Below, piece by piece: positions 11,374 through 23,653 of a stretch of DNA of 64,000 nucleotides. Position 1 is the first letter of the stretch; every line of letters begins with the position of its first letter. This DNA is from Toxonevra muliebris (Eukaryota > Arthropoda > Insecta > Diptera > Pallopteridae), in contig OY829326.1 in the NCBI GenBank assembly GCA_963691655.1, positions 101,121,340 through 101,185,339 of the forward strand. The letters run 5' to 3'. The notes below the pieces were generated by a model, which saw nothing but the letters and a program-made list of their open reading frames with translations, did not search any database and was not told the DNA's origin. The translations under genes were made by a program, and so were the position numbers.

Positions 11374-13425
11374 TTTTAAAAATATTTTTTCCTTTTATTT
11401 ACACAACTATGCTTGAAAGTAAAAACAACACGTTCTTAAATCTAGTTAGACGTTAGCAGCTGACTGCCAAACATTGCCAGACTGGATCAATGCTGCCAGA
11501 TAAATTGTTTGCAAATCGTCACGCAAATGAAAAAAAAAAACGTCAAAAAACATAATTTGATCTTATTTTATGAACACAGTCGTTCGGCGACGACTTCAAC
11601 GCAATACAATACACTTGGTTGATATATACAACACAATTTCGATTAATATATATCTCATTGTTTTAAAAATTATTTAGTTAAAACTTTAATTTTTTGTTTC
11701 TTTGATTTGATTTTTGTTTTTTTTTATTTTTATTCTTTCCTGTACTCAAATCTGTTTTTAAATACGACGATTTTTGGGCTTTTATTTGCTGGCGAGGAAG
11801 GGGAGACAACAGCCAACTATTTTTTGACGTTTGTTTCTTATGTAGCAACTGCATTGGATAAAACTGAAAACACTTAAATTTATATGCTCAAAATATTTTC
11901 TTAAAAATTAGTTAGCTTTCTCTTTGAAAATAAAATCAAAAAAATTTAAAAATTAATTTTTTGTTTCTAAAAAAAAGTGGAAAAACAAAACCCACATTGG
12001 TGACCCCGAGTTAATTTACAAGAAAAATCAAAATGCAAGGCAACAATGAAACTGGAGTATTAATAACTCAATCACCATCAATAGACAATATTATGAGCAG
12101 TTGGCAACGCAATTATTCTATGTTTGCAGTGTTGCAGTTAAAAAGAGAGAATAAGTATCCAAAGGGAATTTATGTTGTATGTAATCGTTTCGAAAATTTG
12201 GCCGCTTTTAGGCGAGGAAGCAACTGTTAAATGTAATGGTAGGCGAGAGGAATACCATTTTGTTTCACATTCTCTTCCCCGCACAATTTGCAAGCACTTA
12301 GTTTGCACGCGCAAAAGCAGACTTTGTTTATTTGGATCTACGCAATAATGAAAACTCTTGAATAAACCCTAATAATACTTTAGACGCACATAACATAAGA
12401 TATCTTTCTCAAATACTGCTGATATCAAACATAATCTAATAGTAATCCAGACATAACATAATTTAAAATTTGTAACAACCTATTGAAGCAATTACCGCCT
12501 TTCAAATATAAAAACACACAACACTCAATACATATAGACAGCACCCCCTCCTTATATATATGAGTTTTACGTGTTCTTTTACATATACGTTTCAGGTAAA
12601 ATGCATCACAAACCAAAACTTACTGTGAAATTTGTTTAGGAATAGTAACACGTGCCAAGAATTTCAATGCAAAAAAGCCTATATTAAAGAATTCCGGCCC
12701 TCACGATGATCTGTACTTCTACTATATAGCAACAAAGTCAAATCTAAAATATTTAAATAACCAGCAGAAACTGCTACAACAACAAAAAAAGAGTTTGAGT
12801 ACATTCGAATATGTTAACATTTAATTTGTTAGAAAGGTAAAGCAAGTCTATCTGGCCATTAAACCGATTTCTCGGACAGATCGAATCAAAGGCAATTTGT
12901 TGCATATATTGCAAATGAATGAAATCGAGTGGGTTTGACATATTCCATATTAAGCCGCCCGAAAATCTATGAAAACAAGAATTTTACAAAAGATTTCTTA
13001 GTGTAAATGATATGATAATGATAATAAATGATCTTCATGAAATTTAATGGAGCAAGCTATTAATTCCATCATTTTAATATATTTTTTTAATTGCAATTTG
13101 TTCAGAATATGGAAAAAGCCAAGTCCAAAATGAAAAGAAAAGTTATTATATCCCGTCCTGCTGACCAATTAATACATTAAACTACTATTGTGAAATAGTA
13201 TTAAATATGTACACAATACTATTTGATTGCAACACAACTTTACGCAGCATTAGCAAACACAGAAAAAATCACAGATGTTGTGCATCGGCAAAGAAGAAGT
13301 AGTAGAAGCAGTGTTTAAAAGCGAATAAAAGAAAAATTGGCAAAATACAAAATAAAAAACGGAAGAAAAGTTATTATTTAATTAAAATTTGAACAAAATT
13401 CTACTGTGACCGAAACAAAAACAAA
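11374..13425. other. Intergenic region TFIIIA / NECAP
   Basis: The two genes are divergent here, so both promoters lie in this interval. The middle part (about 11.5-12.2 kb) resembles the 5' end of an LTR retroelement and is listed separately. The rest is AT-rich without recognisable features. Confidence 0.5.
11570..12230 (+). mobile_element. Possible 5' end of a decayed LTR retroelement
   Basis: At 11996-12011 the sequence TTGGTGACCCCGAG sits just after a purine/AT-rich stretch. A TGG followed by a GC-rich run is typical of a tRNA primer-binding site at the junction of a 5' LTR. About 20 bp later an ATG opens a 65-codon frame (12033-12230). An initiator-like CAGTCGTTCGGCGACGAC lies upstream at about 11578. 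No gag or pol motif is recognisable, no second LTR was found, and the LTR boundary is not clear, so this is a weak call. Confidence 0.3.
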
Positions 13426-16400
13426 ATGGAATATGAAAGTGTGCTAATTGTGAAACCTGAAGTTTTTATATATAAAATACCACCAAGAGCTAATAATCGC
13501 GGTTACAGGTAAACACACACACAAACATACGCACACGGAAGAAAATTGCAGTCGTGGAAAAATTTTCGCCTTTTCTTTTTTTTCTACTTTAAGCTTGCTC
13601 TTTTCCAACATAATCGCCCTTTAAATACTTCCTGGATTTAAATAACTTCTTAAAATGTAAATGATTCATTGTTTTACATATTTTTTTTTTCATTCTTGTG
13701 TTGTGTCGAAATATTTTCATCAAAAGAAAAAAAACGTCATGTCATTTGCCCGCCCCCCTTTTTTTATTGTTTATATATAACATTCATTCTTTTTTTTGGA
13801 TTTTGTCGTTTGCTCATGGCTCTCCTCACTCACTCTTTACAAGGTTAAATAGCAATTTTTCTGAAGTTCAATTTCAATTGATTTTTCTTCTTTAATTTGT
13901 AATAACAGTTTGTACATTGTTATTTTCTTCTTTTACTATAATTTTCATATGCACTCAAGTTCGATATTTTCTTTGTTTTTCATTCAATTTCCCCTTTCCA
14001 CAGTTTCGCTTGTCAACCTCACGAACACATTAATCCACTGTTTATTCGTTTCTTTTTTATTATTGTATTCCATTTGTGTTTTTCCTTTATTTATTTTTTA
14101 TTGCTGATAAACAGGAGAGAAGGGATCAATGATCTTGCATTGTTGTTGTGTTACTGAATGCTCCTTTATCATGAAATTTCGCAATAAATAAAAAAAAAAG
14201 GGTGTGGGCGACTAAGTTGAAATTCAGTGGCTGACAAAAAAAATTACCTTTAACCCTAGATTCTTGGATATAGGTATGAGATTAAAGGATATTTAAATTA
14301 TCAAAACGGATAAAAAAGTACACGTATTTGTGTCGGCAATTTGTTAATATTAAAATTGAGCATCAAATCTAATTAAAAATGAAAATAAAATCAATTCTAA
14401 TCGTTATTATTCATCTACGATAGAAAGCACATCAATTGATATTGCACCCGTAGTTATTAGGCAGGCTGTACACTTAAAATCATTCCTTTCCTGACTAGAA
14501 ATTATTTATTTATTTATCAATTGTTACCAAATTTTCTTCACTTTTGCGAATACATGTTCAGTCAACGCTGCAAAGCCAGGAAAACAAATAACAAACTCAT
14601 ATATTTTCAAAAATTCAAGAAGATCTCCACTCAAAGTTCATTGGTGGACGTTGGGTTGAAACTCCACTCGAAGAGAGCTTTTCGGTTCTTATTCAGCGTC
14701 AAACCAAATATGATGTTCTCAGTGAATAGATGCGTTTATTGTAGACATTACGAATAGTTGCAGCTGTTTCTTTGATGTATTTTTTTTTTTCTTGTCGAAA
14801 AAAGAACTGAAAAAGGACAAAGAAAAAATAGGACTCTTTTTAAATAAGTATAGTTGTGAGCATGAGTTATAGGAATAATTGTAAAAATATAAATTTCTAA
14901 TAAGAAGAGGCAATGGGCTATTTTAATTATCTGCGATATCCAGACTACTTCAAATTCATATTTGAAAAAATATTGACGATAATAATATTAAAATATCGTA
15001 TCAATTTAAAAAAAATTTGAGTTCATAATGTAGTAATCGTTTTGATATGGTTCCACGATGTATTATGGCCTTTAATTTTACTGTTGACAGCATAGTGCCA
15101 AATTGGGCTTCTTTGGCAGCGATGTGGGTCCTATGTGAGCTCCAAAAAATTGCCACGCTACAAGGTCATCTGACGTCCTTATCAGCCCAATCTCCTATTC
15201 TATATTTCAAAATTTTTCTTATTTTTGCTACACATTTTTGTAAATATTTTGCACTTTTGTAGTGGTTAGGAGTCAAGACTAAATTAATTTATTTCACAAA
15301 AAAGAAGCTACCATTTAAACCGAAGCTTAACAAGTATGAATATCCTGATGTTCCAGTCACTTCTACATCATTAATGAATCCTTATTTATGAATCCTCACA
15401 TTTCTTCATTTTGAAATTATTTGTTTATAAAAACTTAAATTTGTCTCAGTTGTTAATCATATTGCTTTTTCTAACAATCCTCATATGCAGCCCATTCATA
15501 CATAATAAAAAGATTTGTATTATTTACAGCGGACCGATTAATCGTTATTTTTTCGTGCATTTTTTTTTTTTTTTGTAAAATTAAATTTTGATCTCATAAA
15601 ATCAAATGGTAATTAATTGTAATAAAACAATCAGTTAAAATGGGGTTGATATGCAAGCCAATGGTGTTAGTGTGGGTACAGAACTGATAAAGATTACATT
15701 GCATATTCGATTTTTTTGAATCGAATGTGAATGCTCTCAAAACTTGTAGATTTGTGGGTTGTTTAAAAGCTTCAAAAGGCTGAAACTTTTTTAAATTTAA
15801 TTTTAACGACTACTCTAAAAGAGTTTTTGTGTTTTTTATATTTTTATAGAGCTGCCGACTGGAATCTCGGTGAGCCCACATGGACCGGACGTATGCGTTT
15901 GGTGGCGAAAGGCACTGCTGTTAATCTTAAATTAGAAGATAAAATGACTGGCGCACTATTCGCCAATTGTCCCATCGATACATATCCTGGTGTTGCTATC
16001 GAATCTGTCTCGGATAGCTCACGGTATTTTGTTATACGAGTGCAAGATGATAATGGTAAGAAATAAATACACTCAACTGATAATTACAATAATAAAATTT
16101 TTTCCATAATAAACACCAACAGGTCGCTCAGCTTTTTTGGGACTCGGTTTTGGTGATCGTTCAGATTCATTCGATTTGAATGTTGCGTTACAGGATCATT
16201 TCAAATGGGTTAAGAATCAAGAACAAATTGAAAAAGAAAAAACTGAACCAAAACAGGAATTAGATTTGGGCTTCAAGGAGGGTGAAACTATAAAGATTAA
16301 TATGAGAATAACAGTAAGTGTTTGAATGTTGTTTGGCGTTTAAAAGCGTTTGAATCAGCATTGCCTGCAATTCCCTACATTCTCACAAAACAGAGATTAT

Positions 16401-16837
16401 TCCTACAAAAATGTGAGCCGGGAATAATGGATCGAACGCTTTTATTTTTGGAAATGTTTAATTTCTTATTTTTCTCTCTTTTTATACAACAGAAAAAAGA
16501 TGGTTCTGAAGGTACCTCGCGCACTTCAAAAACTAAAACATCGACAGGTATTTTACCACCGCCACCTGGAGGCCTAGGAAAGATTGCGCCACCGCCAACT
16601 GGTGGTGGCTCAACACGGCAAAGTCCGGGTACATCGCCTGCTCATAAGGCACCCGGTGGCCCTGGTACCGAATGGTCAGATTATGCTTCAGCTGGGTAAA
16701 TAAATAATAAAAATTATATCTTTAATTGAAATATTGATGTCTTTTGTTCTTCATTTAGGTCAAATCAAGCACAAGGTCAACAACAAGAACAGCAACAACA
16801 ACAAAATGCCGCAAATGCAAATTGGGTGCAATTCTAA
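13426..16837 (+). CDS. NECAP: NECAP, adaptin-ear-binding coat-associated protein
   Basis: NECAP proteins bind AP-2 (and AP-1) and regulate clathrin-coat assembly and adaptor state. Exons are 13426-13508, 15850-16055, 16123-16313, 16493-16695 and 16759-16837. All junctions are GT/AG with consistent phases, giving 762 nt or 253 residues. The PH-like NECAP domain fills exons 1-3. Diagnostic stretches are the N-terminal [20 protein letters not shown], then [46 protein letters not shown] and LQDHFKWVK, ending in [15 protein letters not shown]. Exon 4 encodes a Pro/Gly-rich linker, exon 5 a Gln-rich stretch. The protein ends WVQF, matching the WxxF motif that binds alpha/gamma adaptin ears. The 2.3-kb intron 1 shows nothing recognisable. 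Confidence 0.92.
13509..15849. other. NECAP intron 1
   Basis: This 2.3-kb AT-rich intron with pyrimidine-rich patches contains several short open frames (about 13698, 13910, 14521, 15047). None has a recognisable domain or intact splice context. I see no RNA gene or clear mobile element. Confidence 0.5.
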
Positions 16838-18256
16838 TTAAGTTATAAAACCAGAACAAAACAAGATTTTTTTTGGAAACGTTGCTAATAATAATTTGTT
16901 AATACATATAAATTTTCAATTCTAGTGCGAAAAAGGTAATTCTTCATTTCAAAATAAATTTTACAAATTAAAGCAAAGCAGAAAAAGAAGTAAGCAAAAA
17001 TATGAAACAAACAAAATAAAAAATAAAATGAAATGTGTATGTTATTTGTTAATGTGTAAAAATAATATATATTCAACAATCTATTAGAAAATTATACCAT
17101 ACATTAGAAAAAAAAAACAAAAAGAATCTTAAACATAAATCAAACAAAAATCACTAAATACGCATAAAGTTTTGAAACAATATAATAAAACAGAAGGAAT
17201 TAAATATTATTGAAATGTATTGAGCAAAGCTAAATTATGTTGCCTCATTAGTTAAAGAAAATTTGTCATAAATAATTTGTATTTTTCTGTGTAATTTTTT
17301 TTTTTTTTTTTTTTTTTGTCGGTTTGAAGTTCACTTAGCAGAGCAAATTTCTTTTGTACTTACATTTTGCATTGTAATTCACAAGCGAGAATTCGTGCAG
17401 ATTGAAAATTGTAGTTCAAAAAGCATTTGCACAATTTTGTTTTTATTTTTTCTTTAAAGTTTTTCATTTTCTTTTATATATAATTTCTCATATTTGCACA
17501 CATTCCGTTTATTTATTATTTTCTTTTTTCTTTAAAGAAATATCTAATATTTTTCTAAATTTTAATTTAAAAAAAAACAAGTATTTTTCAAAATTAGGAA
17601 GTATGTGATTCTATTTGCTTTGAAGTAATGTCATTATTAATTAATTTAATTCGTTTTCTTTATATTCACACGTATGCAAAACATAATATAATTGTTGCAC
17701 ACAGTTTAAAAATACATCTATAATTTACAACTTTTTCATTCTATTTATGATCATTTCTTATATAAAAAAAATTTTATATAAAAAAAATTGTAGAGTTTAT
17801 AAAATTATATATAAAAATTAAACAAAAATGATCGCATAATATTAAAGCTAATAATAAAAACAAATAATTATTAATAATATTAGAAAGGGGTTTTTTTGTT
17901 GCAAATTACAATATATACAAACAAAAAGAAAATATTCAAAAAAAAAAACTACACACAACACTCACACTTTTAGCAGAAGAAGTAGCTTTCATGATGACTA
18001 TGAATGTTGTTAAACTTTATTGAAATTATAATTCAATATATTCATGTTTTTAGCAAAGGTTTTTATTGTTGTTTTTTGAATTTTTTTTTCCATTTTATTA
18101 TTTACAATTTATTAAATTGTATTTATTCATTTCACACTCTTTATAGCAAAAACAAAAAGAAAAGAATTTTAATGAAAATTTAATGAATTATTATTGCGTT
18201 ATTGCTGTATATTATTATACTATTGAAAATCAATATTTTTAGAATTACTATTAATC

Positions 18257-18279
18257 GTAATAATAATAATAATAATAAA
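18257..18279 (+). repeat. TAA microsatellite
   Basis: Seven TAA units in intergenic DNA between NECAP and Arfrp1. Confidence 0.85.
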
Positions 18280-18566
18280 TAAAATAAAAATTATTTTATT
18301 TTTTATTTACTTTAAATGTGGAATTGTTTTTAATTGAAAATAAAATAGTCGGTTTTGCTCTACAGCTTTTGCATTTACCAGCGATGGCATACAAATTTGT
18401 AGTATTCACAGTTTTTTGTATTTCTAGTTATAGGTTTCTTTCATCTGAATTTTGGTAAAATTGTTAACTGGATCAATTTGTGGTTTGGTGAGTAGCTAAC
18501 TGTATGACGAAAACAAACCCTTCGTTGGGCTCATGTTTGGATTGTCACATTCGCCCCTTATACCAT

Positions 18567-19023
18567 GTTCCCACTGAGTCGAAATTGTGTAGTTTCGGCA
18601 AATGGTTTCGAAAGAAACTGCAATAGTTCACATTGTGAAGCTGGTTTCGATTATGGTTTCGTTTGACAATTCATTGTTTATTTCTTGTTGTAAAATGCAT
18701 GCGGCTAATATAATTATTGCTAATAGAGAATCAAAATGATAAACGAAATATTTAGCAACAAAATAAAGTATATTTTCGTTTTTGCATATTAATCAAGTTG
18801 TAAGGAAAGCAAAATATAAGTGTCAGAATAGAAATGTAGGAGCGAATTCATTCAGGGTTGCAGTAGATTTTTGCCCGGCTTCGAATGATGGTTTCGCTGA
18901 GATCACTTTATTTCCGTGGTTTCATTTGACATATTTTTATATGCTGAAAGTGAGCATTTCAGCGCAGTTTTAACCGAAACCACGGAAATGGTCGAAACCA
19001 CGCAATTTCGGATCAGTAGGAAT
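18567..19023. mobile_element. Inverted-repeat (MITE-like) element with 'GGTTTCGA' ends
   Basis: The left arm reads CCCACTGAGTCGAAATTGTG followed by AGTTTCG. The reverse complement of the right arm reads CCTACTGATCCGAAATTGCG followed by TGGTTTCG. The arms match imperfectly for about 35-45 bp. The interior repeats TGGTTTCG several times in both orientations. No protein is encoded. Confidence 0.55.
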
Positions 19024-19729
19024 AGAGTATTATTGTGGAAGTATTACTACGGAAATATGATGCTTATGGTTATACATTTAAACACATTTTATACAATGCA
19101 GGTACATAATTTAGGTTGTTTCTTTTAACTTTTTTTTTAAAGATGATATAGCTTTGACCTCAACAGGAATGACATAATCTTCTCGTTTTCATTATTATAT
19201 TGTTACATAGAATGACAGTGACAGTATTTTAATTTACTTTTGGTTTTCTTAATAAAATTAGGCAATTATTTCAAATATTAATTATATCTTTGCTATAAAT
19301 ATTTATTATTTTCCGTTTTTTTTTAACCAGTCAGTACTCCAATAATTTTTTATTAAATGTTGTAAAATAGAGTGTATACCCACGATTTGGATAAATTCCC
19401 TAATTTACATGTATTTACCTATTGGGTATGTCCCATCTCTAGGTATTTTGCATAATGCACCATTAAATGATTTATTACGAGAATGCAATTTAAATGGAAA
19501 ATTGATTAATTAAATTCTTGCAAGTATAAAATACAATTAATAAAAAACAAACACTCTATTTTATGTGGTGAGGAGCGTTGCCAGAAAGAGGATTATATCG
19601 TCATTTTGACAATATTGGAACCCCAATGACGATAGATGATCTCATTTTTAAAAAATAACGACTTTTTCTTCCTTAATTAACTCCAAAAATATTCTGCACA
19701 ATGTATTTACGAATAAGTACAGCTAGCAA

Positions 19730-20350
19730 GAAAAATTGGCGAAATTCAAGTTATCCGAAGTTGTATGCGAATTAATAAGAGTCTTTACAGTTATCCTTAA
19801 GTTTTCCAATGGGGCATAATGTCTGTTATAACCTTTGTAACCAGGGATTATAGCAAAGCCAATTTAGGGGGATGACACTTCATCTATACAATCCACTCAT
19901 TGACAGCCAGTATCCGTATTTTAAAATAAACTCAAATAAAATGGAAACCGTGTCTCCATTTTACTTAAGTTTTCGAACATTATTGGGGTATACGTTAACG
20001 AGATTAAAATAAGAAAAACACGAATTAACGGTTTTGTAATTTAAGGCTTACCTTGTCAACCACGAAAAACACAAAAAATTCCTTAAAAAAAGTGAACGTA
20101 GCTATCTACAATGATTGATTTTTTTCGAACCATAGTTCCATAGAATTTTGCTTTGCATTACGAATTATAAGAGGTTGTCAACAACTAATTTCGATTTATA
20201 AGAGGTTAAACAGACATTGTATTGAAAAAAAATATGAATTAGCGAGGGGACCAAAATGTGTAGAATTTTTGCGAATTAAAGCGATTTTTTCAAGGGACCA
20301 GCAGTTTGTTACGAATTATTGAGATTTTCGAATTATTTCGATATTATTTA
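19730..20350. mobile_element. Possible pogo/Tigger-type transposon relic
   Basis: The stretch is scattered with variants of TTATCCGAA, GCGAATTA, CGAATTATAAGAGGTT and CGATTTATAAGAGGTT. Repeated 'cgaatta/cttat' words of this kind remind me of the ends of pogo/Tigger-like elements. No transposase motif is visible and boundaries are uncertain. Confidence 0.25.
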
Positions 20351-21621
20351 TCGCATTATTGCATACAAATGAAATAATGCATAACAAAAGTAGCGAAAAA
20401 AGAATGTTAAACATAAACATACTACTAAACATTACCGCATACATTACCATATCTGCAAAAAATGTAACGTATAGTTTAGATTTTTCGCGGTTTTTTACTG
20501 TTTTCTACCGCCGACGCATTGCGTATTCACCAAACTGGTGAAAATTTTAATTCGTTTGTGAGTTTTTATAATTTTGAATTTTTTAACAATAATTTAATAA
20601 AAATATTCCTATAGCTACCAACAATTAAATAAATTCTGCTTCCTTTGGGCGTTATTAGCTGAAGATTTTTCAATCTGTAGCTAAGATTTTAAAATTGCCA
20701 CTTGCTTGGTACTGCGCTACCCCGAAAAAAAAAAAATATTCAAGGATTCTGGGTGAACAGCTGGCTTTTTTTTAATATTTAAAAAAAAAAGTAAAAGTAG
20801 TTAAATGATATACCATATTTATATTTCATATAAGCTTTATAATGAATGAATTAAAATATTCCCATAATTACATCTTTTCATTGATGAAACAGTGGGAATG
20901 ATTTATCGAATGAAAAATTGATGCATAAGTATAAATAATCACGCTTGCAAGAAATCATTTATCTTTGGTAATGTATAAACAGATGCATTATTTTCCTACG
21001 ACATCACTGTGTTATGAATCATTAATACTTTACTGCATAAACGGTGGAGGTTTTCGTTTACCTTCTGCATTACCATGCATTACGATTTCCTTCTGGGTTC
21101 TTCCAGTGAATGAGTTCCTCACTCATTTTGTAGAAAGATGTGCTCCTACTCAGACATAGACAGTTTCTGTTCTGATCTATTTCTAGATAATGGATCCGAG
21201 TTCGTTATTAAATCTATAATCAATCCTATTTGCAAAAAGTTTCCAAAAACATTGTTTTAGAACCATTCAAATAAAAAACGTTAAATAATAAAAATATATA
21301 TACGGAAACGGAAGTGAGTGTCCTTGCACGATATGAAGACGTTTCGCTCAATAGGTAAAATCTCTATTAGCATTCTTCAATGATGCTTTTTAAAAATCAC
21401 ATATATGCAAAAATGCAACCATGTAGTTTATATGTACACCATACAACTGTCTAAACCAAACAGCTGTTTAAATACGCTGACGTTTACCAAACTAAAAAAA
21501 CACAACGGCGCGTTTCTATACGCAATTTTTTATTTATTATTTTTCTAAGTTTAATGCATAAAACAAACGAATTTTAAATAAATAATAAAAAACTCGCTCA
21601 AGTAAAAGGAAGTAGTGGAAA

Positions 21622-22531
21622 ATGTATACATTAGTGCATGGGTTTTATAAATATATTACACAAAAAGACGAATATTGTGTAGTTATTTTAGGATTGGACA
21701 ATGCTGGAAAAACAGTAAGACTAATGAAAACATCAACCATTAACTGCTGAGTTGGAATTTTATATTTTAATTATGGTTTTACGCTTTTAGACATATTTGG
21801 AAGCAGCTAAAACCAAATTTACAAAGAACTACAAAGGTATGAATCCAGCAAAAATTACTACAACAGTAGGTCTAAATATTGGAACGATAGATGTGCTTGG
21901 AGTACGTTTGAATTTCTGGGATTTGGGAGGACAACAAGAATTGCAATCATTATGGGATAAATATTATCAGGAATCGCATGGTGTTATATATGTGATAGAT
22001 TCAAATGATCGTGAGCGGATGGAAGAGTCAAAAATTATATTTGGTAAATTTAATAGAGTGAGAGCAAGTAGCAGACATTCACTTTCGATTAAAATCAAAA
22101 TTATAGCCATATAATTGATCGGTTTTCAATTTCGATTTTAATCGAAAGTGAATGTCAGCTACTTGCAGACATGGCTAATTTTAAACAATTCCATTTAATC
22201 ACGTTCTTTTTTAGATAAAATGATTAAAAATGAATTACTTTCTGGAGTGCCGCTTCTAATATTAGCGAATAAACAAGATTTACCAGATGTTATGGGTGTA
22301 CGTGATATTAAGCCTGTTTTTCAACAATCAGGCACGCTTATTGGACGTAGGGACTGCTTGACGATACCGGTATCTGCGCTTACTGGGTAAGGGAGATCAG
22401 TACACAAAATTGTCATCGTTTTAAATTGTTTGTATTATTTTAACAGTGAAGGTGTTGACGAGGGTATTAAATGGCTAGTAGAAGCAATCAAACGGCATTC
22501 TATAGTACGTCCTCCCAGAGAGAATGACTGA
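21622..22531 (+). CDS. Arfrp1: ADP-ribosylation-factor-related protein 1 (Arfrp1/Arl3 type)
   Basis: This is a small Arf-family GTPase that acts at the trans-Golgi, where the family recruits Arl1 and golgins. Exons are 21622-21714, 21791-22043, 22215-22386 and 22447-22531. The phases match (0,1,2), giving 603 nt or 200 residues. Motifs seen are the P-loop GLDNAGKT (residues 24-31), switch I with KITTTVGLNIGT, the G3 motif WDLGGQ, the G4 motif ANKQD, and G5-like SALTG. The N-terminus is MYTLVHGFYKYITQKDEYC. It lacks Gly2, so it is not a myristoylation substrate, as expected for this subfamily, which is N-acetylated instead. The length equals the family norm. Intron 2 hosts a foldback element (22064-22166). 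AP-1gamma, another trans-Golgi gene, follows on the same strand. Confidence 0.93.
22064..22166. mobile_element. Short foldback element in Arfrp1 intron 2
   Basis: A nearly perfect palindrome. The left arm GCAAGTAGCAGACATTCACT (continuing TTCGATTAAAATC) is mirrored by the right arm, whose reverse complement reads GCAAGTAGCTGACATTCACT (continuing TTCGATTAAAATC). Arms are about 38 bp with two mismatches around a loop of about 25 bp. It begins 20 bp after the exon 2 donor. Confidence 0.7.
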
Positions 22532-23653
22532 TAAGCGAGAATAAAATTCGAATATTTGCTCCATGTAATTCCACAGAAGAAACCTAAACTAAATAATTAT
22601 TTCAAATCTCAAGTTATGAAGCTAAATTTATTCATAAATTTGCTGAATCATTACAAGTATTTGAAACGTGTAACGAAAAACAAGAATGATGATCTTTAGC
22701 ATTTAGTTGAATAAGTCAAGGAGTCTCCGATTTAATACAACGTATTCATAATAATAGTAATAAAGAAACTAAAAACATTTTATAAAAAAATTTGTTCGTT
22801 ATTGTACAAAATTTTACTTACAAAACTAAGTAAACACAATGATCGCTTGTTGCATTTTATACCTTGTTTTGAATGTAGCTATATATGTGTATGCGTGTTA
22901 TTTTATCTATTTCTTATCAGTTATGAAACTCTAATAGTATGTACCTACTTACTTTCCCTGATAATATTGAAGCACAGCCATTGGCATTGTTATTGTACCT
23001 ACATACGCTATTGCTACATTTTATTCGCTTCTCCATTTTTTTATTTAGCTTCATATTGTTTTTTAGATAACATGTGCGCTATTTCTGATTACACGTATAG
23101 CCCAACAGGTAAGGAAGTAGTGGGTAGAGGTGGTTGTAAAGCTAGCTAGCGATCCCAGCCACACACAAATTAAATGGAAATATAATTTCTTACATTAAAT
23201 TTCATTTTATTTAGTAAAGCTTTGTGTGTCGTCAATTTGGAATGTGTACGAATAAAGAACGCATACAATTTTTGAAAAGCAAAAAAAGAAAATATAGAAG
23301 TGTAAATAAAATTGATTGTGTGCCTAGCGAATTTTATTAAAAATACTTGCACATATTTCTCCAAAATGTTATTTGCGAAATTTTCGGTTAAAGTGAAATC
23401 ATAAGCAAAAAAGAAGAAAAAAAAAAAGAATACAAAATAAGATAACGAGTTGTTCGTAGAAAAAAAGCGTAACGGTGTTATCAGTAAAAAGTATTCAGTG
23501 ATATAGAAATAGTGCTTCATTAAAATTGTAAAATATTTTTACGTATATATTTAAGAAGAGAGTAATAAATTTAAAAAATCATTCATTTCAAGTGTATTCC
23601 AATTATAATCTAAACAGAAAACATAACTAAAAACTTTTCACTTTAAATTCAAA
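22532..23653. other. Intergenic region Arfrp1 / AP-1gamma
   Basis: This contains the Arfrp1 3' UTR (AT-rich, with AATAAA-like words near 22760) and the leader of the upstream AP-1gamma first exon. Short open frames here carry no recognisable domain. Confidence 0.5.

Larger units (their letters stand above)
16838..21621. other. Intergenic region NECAP / Arfrp1
   Basis: The first 1.5 kb is A/T-rich and probably carries the NECAP 3' UTR. It contains a tandem pair of TATATAAAAAAAATT-like units at about 17760-17790 and a TAA microsatellite near 18257-18279. An inverted-repeat element occupies about 18567-19023, and a possible pogo/Tigger-like relic about 19730-20350. The Arfrp1 promoter must lie near 21.5 kb. 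Confidence 0.5.
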
